This document shows positions 5,633 through 10,649 of a stretch of DNA of 10,649 nucleotides, in pieces. Numbering within the stretch: the stretch's first letter is position 1; each line of letters starts with the position of its first letter. The translations under genes and the position numbers were made by a program. The notes under the pieces are model-generated. The model had not been told where the DNA came from. It saw only the letters and a program-made list of their open reading frames with translations, and did no database searches. The DNA is from Campylobacteraceae bacterium (GTDB lineage: Bacteria > Campylobacterota > Campylobacteria > Campylobacterales > Sulfurovaceae), in the NCBI GenBank assembly GCA_027031505.1, contig JALVQH010000265.1, positions 1 through 10,649 on the forward strand. The letters are read 5' to 3'.

Positions 5633-7057
5633 ATGCGAAAAACCAAGATCGTCGTCACCCTCGGACCGGTCACCTCCGAACCGGAAATGATCGAGACCCT
5701 TATCCGTACCGGGGTCAACGTCTTCCGGCTCAATTTCTCCCACGGTGACCACCCCACCCATGCCGGGAATATCCGCAAGATTCGTGAAGCTTCCCGGCGT
5801 GTCGGCTCTGAAGTGGCTATCCTTCAGGATATCTCCGGTCCCAAAGTACGCATCGGAGAAATCGACGGGATACTGCAGCTCAAACGGGGGGACACCCTGC
5901 GTCTGACCAAGTCTCCCCATCCCGATCCCCATACACTCGATCTCTCCTACCCGGAGATCATCGACATGGTACATGTGGGAGAAGAGGTTTTTTTCGCCGA
6001 TGGCACCCTTCAAACCCGTGTCACCGCCACAGATACGGATACCCTCACCCTCGAACTCCTTAATGACGGAGAACTCACCTCCCGCAAAGGGGTCAATTTC
6101 CCGAAAACCCGCCTTGCTATCTCAGCCGTAACCCCCAAAGACGAAGCCGATCTTGCCTTCGGTGCACAGCATGGTGTGGACATTGTCGCCCTCTCCTTCG
6201 TCCAGACGACTGACGATATCCTTCGTGCCAAATCGGTGATGGCCTCCCACAACTTCGCACCCTTTGTCGTGGCCAAGATCGAAACCGGCGAAGCAATCAA
6301 CAACCTTGAAGCCATTCTCAAGCTGTGTGACGGCGTAATGGTCGCCCGTGGGGATCTCGGAGCCGAATTTGGCGTCACCCGCCTCCCCCGCATTCAGAAG
6401 CACATCCTCCATGTTGCCAACACCATGAACAAGCCCTCCATCACGGCTACCCAGATGCTCACATCGATGAAGGACAATCCTTTCCCCACCCGTGCCGAGG
6501 TAAGCGACATCGCTAACGCTGTATACGACGGTACCGATGCGGTAATGCTCAGTGACGAAACCACCGTCGGCCTCTATCCGATCGAAGCGGTCACGGTTCT
6601 CCACGATACGATCAAGGATGTCGAAAAAGACTACCCTTACTACAAAGACTACCCCACCCATGATGAATCCGATGCCGTATCCAAATCGGCCGTCGAACTG
6701 GCCAAAAATCTCCACAAGGAAGCTCTGGTGGCATTCACTACGTCCGGAATGAGTGCGCAGACCCTGTCCAAATACCGCCCGAAACAGAGCATCTATGCTG
6801 TCTCTCATTCACTGACAACTCACCGCCGCCTCAACCTCATCTGGGGTGTGCGCCCGCTCTTTGTGATGGAGCCGATCCGCAACCCGACCAAACTCCTCTA
6901 TCTCTTTGTCAAAAAGCTCCTCGACGAACACCGCATCCCCGAGGACAAACGCTTCGTCGTCACGATCGGATCGACCACCGGAAAAAGCGGCAGCTCCAAC
7001 CTCATTCGTATCTTGAACAAAGAGGGGATGCGGGCGGTACTCGATTCGGAATTTTGA
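5633..7057 (+). CDS. pyk: pyruvate kinase, predicted potassium-independent type
   Basis: This enzyme converts phosphoenolpyruvate and ADP to pyruvate and ATP, the last step of glycolysis, in the cytoplasm. The 474-residue length is typical. Motifs are KTKIVVTLGP (3-12), RLNFSHG (32-38), DISGPKVRIG (66-75), VAKIETGEAI (catalytic Lys215, metal-binding Glu217), ARGDLGAEFG (metal-binding Asp241), TATQMLTSM (271-279) and MLSDET (305-310). The C-terminal regulatory domain includes TTSGMSAQTLSKYRPKQSIY and a GSTTGKSGSSN loop near 450. Two points stand out. GPK, with Lys71 where muscle-type enzymes have Glu117, plus Ile67 and Ile74, matches the signature of enzymes that do not need K+. MLSDET replaces the usual MLSGET. 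The start is supported by GGGAG. It is a single gene downstream of a terminator. Confidence 0.96.
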   Translation: MRKTKIVVTLGPVTSEPEMIETLIRTGVNVFRLNFSHGDHPTHAGNIRKIREASRRVGSEVAILQDISGPKVRIGEIDGILQLKRGDTLRLTKSPHPDPHTLDLSYPEIIDMVHVGEEVFFADGTLQTRVTATDTDTLTLELLNDGELTSRKGVNFPKTRLAISAVTPKDEADLAFGAQHGVDIVALSFVQTTDDILRAKSVMASHNFAPFVVAKIETGEAINNLEAILKLCDGVMVARGDLGAEFGVTRLPRIQKHILHVANTMNKPSITATQMLTSMKDNPFPTRAEVSDIANAVYDGTDAVMLSDETTVGLYPIEAVTVLHDTIKDVEKDYPYYKDYPTHDESDAVSKSAVELAKNLHKEALVAFTTSGMSAQTLSKYRPKQSIYAVSHSLTTHRRLNLIWGVRPLFVMEPIRNPTKLLYLFVKKLLDEHRIPEDKRFVVTIGSTTGKSGSSNLIRILNKEGMRAVLDSEF

Positions 7058-7164
7058 TGATTCGACAACAATCGCTGTATTCCGATCGTGCATTTTGGAA
7101 ATCAATATTTCTTTGGTGATTTGATGCTTTTTGAGTTCAAATCGGCAAAATATTGACAAAATGA

Positions 7165-7206
7165 TGCTACAATTTGGAGTAAAAGTGATCATCGAATACA
7201 AAGGAG
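7165..7206 (+). promoter_or_regulatory. extended -10 promoter and ribosome binding site of the hemerythrin-like gene
   Basis: TGCTACAAT (7165-7173) is an extended -10 (TG-N-TACAAT). A TTGACA at 7153-7158 is only 9 bases from it, too close to act as its -35. AAGGAG (7201-7206) lies 7 bases before the ATG at 7214 and fixes that start. Confidence 0.5.
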
Positions 7207-7213
7207 TTGTCAT

Positions 7214-7648
7214 ATGCTATCCGATCTTTTTCAATCCAAAAATCAAAAAATGGTCAGCAAATGGAAAGCCGAGCATGTCAAAATGGTTGAATTGGCTCAC
7301 AAAGTCATCGGTGAGTATGCCAAAGGGAACCACCGTGCGGCCAAAAAATACCTTAAAGATTTCAGCAAAATTGGTGTGGATCACATCGTCAGTGAAGATA
7401 TTGAATTTTTTAAGATGATTCGCAGCGATCAGCGTCCGGACATACGTACTGAAAAAATGATTGATGAGTTCAAGGTCAGTTTTGGAGACACCAAGCAGAC
7501 CCTGATGAAATTTCTCGCCAAATATACCCCAAATGATGCACAGCTTGACGATGAGTTCTTTGATGCATTCAATGCGATCGTTACTGTACTGGGAGAACGG
7601 ATTGAATTTGAAGAAAGCAACCTCTATTTTCGATTGAGCTTGAGTTAA
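7214..7648 (+). CDS. hemerythrin-like four-helix protein, metal site incomplete
   Basis: This is a 144-residue cytoplasmic protein with no signal peptide, predicted all-helical. The pattern resembles HHE/hemerythrin domains, which bind two iron atoms to sense or carry oxygen or NO. Helix one has EHVKMVELAH (His21, His29), helix two has DHIVSEDIEFF (His57 and Glu61, an H-x3-E pair), and the last helix has ERIEFEESNLY (128-138). In the last motif the expected metal-binding His appears as Arg129, and no His pair is seen in the second half. Iron binding may therefore be partial or lost. The sigma-70-binding Rsd/AlgQ proteins share this fold and a similar last-helix pattern, so an Rsd-like role is an alternative. 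It has its own promoter and is convergent with ruvX; the two TAA stops share TTAA (7645-7648). Confidence 0.55.
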   Translation: MLSDLFQSKNQKMVSKWKAEHVKMVELAHKVIGEYAKGNHRAAKKYLKDFSKIGVDHIVSEDIEFFKMIRSDQRPDIRTEKMIDEFKVSFGDTKQTLMKFLAKYTPNDAQLDDEFFDAFNAIVTVLGERIEFEESNLYFRLSLS

Positions 7649-8043
7649 TTTCCTTTCTCTATCCACCGCTCCAGAATGATCTTCGCTGCCAGTGAGTCGA
7701 TCCGGCCATCCCGTTTTTGGCGTACAGCTCCCCGCATCTGTTCTTTGGCTTCTACGGAAGAATCTGCCTCATCCTGATAGACGATCTGCACCGATTGAGG
7801 CAGTTCCAGCAATCCCACAAAGTGGTGAATTCTACGCTCCATCTCTGCTTCACTGCTTCCGCCGCGCGGAAGCCCGACAACCAGTATGTCAACCTGCCAC
7901 TCCTCAAGAAATTGTCGCACGTCACGCGCTGCCTGATTGCGGTTGTGGCGCAAAATTGCCGACTGAGGCAGGACAGTCGCTCCGTCAAGGCAGAGGGCGA
8001 CCCCGATCCGCTTGAGACCAATGTCGATGGCCGAAAGTTTCAC
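7645..8043 (-). CDS. ruvX: putative pre-16S rRNA nuclease / Holliday junction resolvase-like RuvX (YqgF)
   Basis: This encodes a 132-residue protein of the RNase H-like YqgF family. Members process the 5' end of 16S rRNA and have been proposed to resolve Holliday junctions. Motifs are AIDIGLKRIGVAL (5-17, catalytic Asp7), DILVVGLPRGGSSEAE (52-67), YQDEADSS (89-96, acidic Glu92) and GRIDSLAAKIILERWI (113-128, Asp116). These three acidic residues fit the RNase H-type metal site. Length is normal. The start codon is GTG (8041-8043), overlapping the TGA stop of the upstream glycoside hydrolase gene as GTGA. Translation is therefore coupled, and no strong independent ribosome binding site is seen. 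It acts in the cytoplasm. Confidence 0.92.
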   Translation of the reverse strand: MKLSAIDIGLKRIGVALCLDGATVLPQSAILRHNRNQAARDVRQFLEEWQVDILVVGLPRGGSSEAEMERRIHHFVGLLELPQSVQIVYQDEADSSVEAKEQMRGAVRQKRDGRIDSLAAKIILERWIEKGN

Positions 8044-9119
8044 GGTCGCAATCCCACTTTGTGCTTCATGGCATTGATGCGCTGATTGGCACGCACGATT
8101 GCCATACGTGAAACAACTCCGCGTGCAAGCAATTCACGCGTTATTGCTACAAGATCAGAAATGTGCACTTCGTGCCCGGGAGCCAATTGGTTACCAAACA
8201 ACAACAGATCGTTTCCGGCATTGATAGCCAGAGCGATTACAGTGTGAAGCGGGTAATGTTGACTGATGGCGCGCATCTGAAGATCGTCCGTAATGACCAC
8301 GCCTTGATACCCAAGCTTCTTACGCAATAGACCATGGATAATGTTTCGGGAGAGGGAGGCAGGGTATCGAGTATCAAGATGCCGATTAAATACATGGGCA
8401 ACCATGATCGAATCAACCGCTCCGGTTTGGATCATATCTCGATAGGGTTTCAGCTCATGCTCAGACCACTGTTCGGTCACATCAACAAATCCTTTGTGCG
8501 TGTCCCCCGGGCTCGAACCGTGCCCCGGGAAGTGCTTCAGGGCGGTCAACACTCTGTATCGGTGCATCATCTGGAGAAAAGCTGTATCAAACCGGACTAC
8601 ATGCTTCGAGCTTCTGCCATATGCACGTTCCAGCTTGACAATTACCCGATTGGTCGGGTTGATAGCCAGATCGGCCACAGGTGCCAAGTTGTAATTAATA
8701 CCCAATGCTGCCAATTCATGCGCCATTTTTTCATAAACACGTTCAGCCCTTTTTACCGACCCCCTGCCAATTGAAGCGGCAGAGGGATAGCGTCCCGAAA
8801 AACGAATGCGCTGTACGACTCCTCCCTCCTGATCGATTGCAATCAGCGGCTGATGTTTGCATGCTGTGCTCAAACGGTGGGTCAGGCGCTTGAGCTGTGC
8901 AGGCGAAACAATATTTTTGGCATGGGCATGGTGCGCAGGATGACGATCAAAAAGAATGACACCTCCCAAACCTTGATCACAAATATCCCGAACAATTCCT
9001 GTCGAGTCGGCTTGAGTGCCGTAAAAACCAAGAACAAACATATTAGCTATCTGCCGATCAAGAGATTGTGCCGGAAGAATGCCACTCCACACCACCGCAG
9101 CAACAAGAAAGAGACGCAT
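8040..9119 (-). CDS. nagZ: exported family 3 glycoside hydrolase, NagZ-like beta-N-acetylhexosaminidase
   Basis: This is a 359-residue enzyme of glycoside hydrolase family 3, NagZ branch, which removes terminal beta-N-acetylglucosamine during peptidoglycan turnover. Motifs are IAIDQEGGVVQRI (93-105), the loop KHFPGHGSSPGDTHKG (195-210) with the Asp206/His208 pair used as acid/base, and VVITDDLQMRAI (274-285) with the predicted nucleophile Asp278. The key residues are all present. Unlike cytoplasmic E. coli NagZ, it starts with MRLFLVAAVVWSGILPAQS, a likely signal peptide cut near residue 19, so it should act in the periplasm. The ATG at 9119 has AAGGAG 4 bases upstream. It is first in an operon with ruvX. 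Substrate is inferred from the motif class; other beta-linked sugars are possible. Confidence 0.9.
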   Translation of the reverse strand: MRLFLVAAVVWSGILPAQSLDRQIANMFVLGFYGTQADSTGIVRDICDQGLGGVILFDRHPAHHAHAKNIVSPAQLKRLTHRLSTACKHQPLIAIDQEGGVVQRIRFSGRYPSAASIGRGSVKRAERVYEKMAHELAALGINYNLAPVADLAINPTNRVIVKLERAYGRSSKHVVRFDTAFLQMMHRYRVLTALKHFPGHGSSPGDTHKGFVDVTEQWSEHELKPYRDMIQTGAVDSIMVAHVFNRHLDTRYPASLSRNIIHGLLRKKLGYQGVVITDDLQMRAISQHYPLHTVIALAINAGNDLLLFGNQLAPGHEVHISDLVAITRELLARGVVSRMAIVRANQRINAMKHKVGLRP

Positions 9120-9143
9120 AAGACTCCTTGAGTTTTAGGCATC

Positions 9144-9149
9144 ATTATA
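9144..9149 (-). promoter_or_regulatory. -10 box of the nagZ-ruvX operon
   Basis: TATAAT on the minus strand, 25 bases upstream of the nagZ ATG. No clear -35 is seen. It lies back to back with the plus-strand promoter at 9189-9197. Confidence 0.5.
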
Positions 9150-9188
9150 TCGTAAAGAGCCATTCATTAACGTTAGGTTAAGTCTCTA

Positions 9189-9216
9189 TGGTATAATCCG
9201 TTTTATTTCCAAGGAG
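9189..9216 (+). promoter_or_regulatory. extended -10 promoter and ribosome binding site of the thioredoxin-like pair
   Basis: TGGTATAAT (9189-9197) is a perfect extended -10. AAGGAG (9211-9216) follows, 8 bases before the ATG at 9225. The divergent arrangement with the nagZ promoter includes a small palindrome, TAACGTTA (9168-9175), midway between the two -10 boxes; a shared regulator is possible but unproven. Confidence 0.6.
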
Positions 9217-9224
9217 TTTGTCCT

Positions 9225-9824
9225 ATGTCCCTTTTGCGCCCATTAAGTATCATCCTGCTGGCAACAGGCCTTTCCCTCTCGCTGCACGCCAAAAATGATC
9301 AAAAGACAACCAAAACAAAAAAGGCACTTGTTAATAAACTTGGTTCCCGTACGGGGAAAATTGAAGCCAAAGAGATCAAAGAAGGTTTTGTTTTCAAAAA
9401 TGGGAAAGGTAAGCTCACCCTGCTGGTTCTCTGGACAAAAGACTGCCAATCCTGCCTTGCCGATATCCCGAACCTGAACCGGTATTTTCTTGATTTCCGG
9501 GGGAAACTCAACATCATTGCCATTGAACTCTCCGGCATGACTACCAAAGAGCTTCAAAAATTTGCTAAAGAGAGAAAAGTTCTCTATACCCTCATCTCCG
9601 GTACCGAAAACAAAACATTTACTTCGCGAATCATGGAGAAGTTTGGTTTTGACAAAAGCCTCCCTTTTCAAATTGTTCTCGGCTATACCGGCCACACAAA
9701 TGGTATCATCAAAGGGGTTCCGAAAGACCCGGCTGAGATGAAAAAGTTTTTGCTTCAGACAATGCAATATTATGAAAAACAAAAACAAAAGAAAAAACCT
9801 GCTCAACCCGCTACAAAAAAATAG
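9225..9824 (+). CDS. exported thioredoxin-fold protein with CQSC active site
   Basis: This encodes a 199-residue periplasmic protein of the TlpA/thioredoxin type. It has a signal peptide (about 1-22, ending SLSLHA), a Lys-rich linker (about 23-50), then the thioredoxin core starting near 60. The core has LLVLWTKDCQSCLADIPNLN (67-86), with Cys74 and Cys77 as the redox pair, and SLPFQIVLG (145-153), with Pro147 as the conserved cis-proline. The central CQSC differs from the CPPC, CGPC or CPHC of common family members, so its redox potential and partner are uncertain. The C-terminus (185-199) is a Lys/Gln/Pro tail. It probably reduces or exchanges disulfides in exported proteins. The next gene is a related protein 54 bases downstream, likely co-transcribed. 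Confidence 0.85.
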   Translation: MSLLRPLSIILLATGLSLSLHAKNDQKTTKTKKALVNKLGSRTGKIEAKEIKEGFVFKNGKGKLTLLVLWTKDCQSCLADIPNLNRYFLDFRGKLNIIAIELSGMTTKELQKFAKERKVLYTLISGTENKTFTSRIMEKFGFDKSLPFQIVLGYTGHTNGIIKGVPKDPAEMKKFLLQTMQYYEKQKQKKKPAQPATKK

Positions 9825-9852
9825 CCAACAGGTACTTAACACTTCATTGGCT
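9823..9852 (+). repeat. inverted repeat between the two thioredoxin-like genes
   Basis: AGCCAA (9823-9828) and TTGGCT (9847-9852) form a perfect 6-base stem with an 18-base loop. It overlaps the stop codon of the first gene and has no T run after it. It may be an RNA hairpin affecting relative expression within the operon rather than a terminator. Confidence 0.35.
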
Positions 9853-9878
9853 GCAATCATAAAAAAGGAACCTGACAA

Positions 9879-10463
9879 ATGAAAACCTTTCTAAAAACAA
9901 TTCTGACACTGACGCTTTTATCTGGATTCACTCAAGCTGCCGGCAATGACTACATCAAGCTTCCCACCGTCAGCGGCAAAACCATTCATATCAAAGGGGT
10001 CGACAACGGTCTGGAAATCCCCGAATACAAAGGCAAAGTAGTCTTCCTCGAATTCTGGGGCACCCACTGCCCCCCCTGTATGGCATCCATCCCCCACTAC
10101 ATCGATATGATTGCAAAATACAAAGGAAAACTGGCCATGCTCGGTATCGAAGTGCAGGATACACCCAGAGACCGGCTCAAAGTTTTTGCCGATGCCAAAG
10201 GAATCAACTATGATGTTGTTGCCTATCGGGATGCCGGTGCTTTTGTCGAGTACATTGCCCGTCGTGCCGGATGGAGAGGAGGGATCCCGTTTCTGTTGAT
10301 CCTTGATCCAAACGGAACTGTCATCAATATGCAGGTAGGGATGCTCCCCCAACATGTCCTTGAGAGAGTTGTCGATGAATTGCTCTCCAAAACAGTCCCC
10401 TCATCCAAACCCATTACCCCCAAAGCCAAAACGGTTACCAAACAAACCAAACCCGCTGCATAA
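9879..10463 (+). CDS. exported TlpA-like thiol-disulfide oxidoreductase with CPPC active site
   Basis: This is a 194-residue periplasmic thioredoxin-fold protein. The signal peptide is about 1-20 (ending GFTQA). The core begins with YIKLPTVSGK, then KGKVVFLEFWGTHCPPCMAS (51-70), with Trp60 and the redox pair Cys64/Cys67. GIPFLLILDPNG (135-146) follows, with Pro137 as the cis-proline. This order and spacing fit the TlpA/ResA-like family, which mostly keep thiols reduced for cytochrome c maturation or other periplasmic proteins. The C-terminal 25 residues are a Pro/Lys/Thr tail. The start is supported by AAAGGAA 8 bases upstream. It is likely co-transcribed with the preceding CQSC protein, with the two acting as a pair or on the same pathway. 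The exact client cannot be read from the sequence. Confidence 0.88.
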   Translation: MKTFLKTILTLTLLSGFTQAAGNDYIKLPTVSGKTIHIKGVDNGLEIPEYKGKVVFLEFWGTHCPPCMASIPHYIDMIAKYKGKLAMLGIEVQDTPRDRLKVFADAKGINYDVVAYRDAGAFVEYIARRAGWRGGIPFLLILDPNGTVINMQVGMLPQHVLERVVDELLSKTVPSSKPITPKAKTVTKQTKPAA

Positions 10464-10590
10464 CACCTCGGCATATTTCTTTCTCGGGGCAGCGTCCACA
10501 TGGATCTCCCCTGCAGCAGACCTGTTTTTACCGATACGGTTACTGTGCACCAACAATATTTCCACACCGACAAATAGCGGAATTCCTCAT

Positions 10591-10647
10591 TCAACGCACC
10601 CTCACCCTTCCATCTTCGATCACGATCTCTCCGCTCAGTTCTGCCTC
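10591..10647 (-). CDS. 3' end of an unidentified minus-strand gene
   Basis: The minus-strand frame entering from the right edge reads EAELSGEIVIEDGRVRVR and a TGA stop at 10591-10593. It has an alternating strand-like pattern typical of a real C-terminus. The fragment is too short to name. It converges on the thioredoxin-like pair, leaving a gap of about 127 bases without an obvious terminator. Confidence is limited because only 18 codons are visible. Confidence 0.45.
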   Translation of the reverse strand, partial: EAELSGEIVIEDGRVRVR

Positions 10648-10649
10648 AT

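Noticed and set aside
6122..6808. 228-codon minus-strand open frame inside pyk
   Set aside because: Antisense to a complete pyruvate kinase, with no motif or ribosome binding site.
7153..7158. TTGACA as a -35 for the hemerythrin-like gene
   Set aside because: Only 9 bases separate it from the TACAAT -10, and nothing -10-like lies 16-18 bases downstream.
10401..10586. 61-codon minus-strand open frame after the thioredoxin pair
   Set aside because: No proper start or ribosome binding site, it overlaps the end of a clear gene on the other strand, and other frames over the same bases look equally protein-like.

Overview
The window looks like chromosome of a Campylobacterota bacterium (the former Epsilonproteobacteria), perhaps a Sulfurovum/Nitratifractor-type relative. 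The evidence is the tatB-tatC-queA gene order, known from Campylobacter, plus compact operons and promoters recognisable mainly by a -10 box. The genus is a guess. Most of the window is ordinary housekeeping DNA; I found no convincing undescribed multi-gene system.

Layout. (1) 1-638: the 3' end of an unidentified gene and a small predicted lipoprotein. (2) About 640-2512: an accessory stretch. It holds a decayed ccdA-type antitoxin with no ccdB toxin, an intact vapBC toxin-antitoxin pair on the minus strand whose operator-like palindrome covers the promoter -10, and an unrecognised helical protein gene that looks damaged at both ends. (3) 2604-5410: tatB-tatC-queA, a tightly packed operon for twin-arginine protein export and queuosine tRNA modification. 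TatC carries an unusual insertion of about 100 residues in its first periplasmic loop. (4) 5504-5563: two hairpins ending in a T run, then the pyruvate kinase gene (5633-7057), whose residues predict a potassium-independent enzyme. (5) 7214-7648: a hemerythrin-like four-helix protein. (6) 7645-9119: ruvX and a secreted family 3 glycoside hydrolase (nagZ-like) on the minus strand, sharing a GTGA overlap. (7) 9225-10463: two consecutive exported thioredoxin-fold proteins with CQSC and CPPC active sites. (8) 10464-10649: a convergent gap and the 3' end of an unidentified minus-strand gene.

How the parts relate. Tat exports folded proteins, while the two thioredoxin-like proteins probably handle thiols and disulfides in the periplasm. 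The nagZ-like enzyme and ruvX share a transcript but do unrelated work (glycan or peptidoglycan turnover, and DNA/RNA processing). The most informative observations are the ccdA relic next to vapBC, the enlarged TatC loop, the Lys-type pyruvate kinase signature, and the small gene with a strong ribosome binding site but no normal start codon at the expected place.
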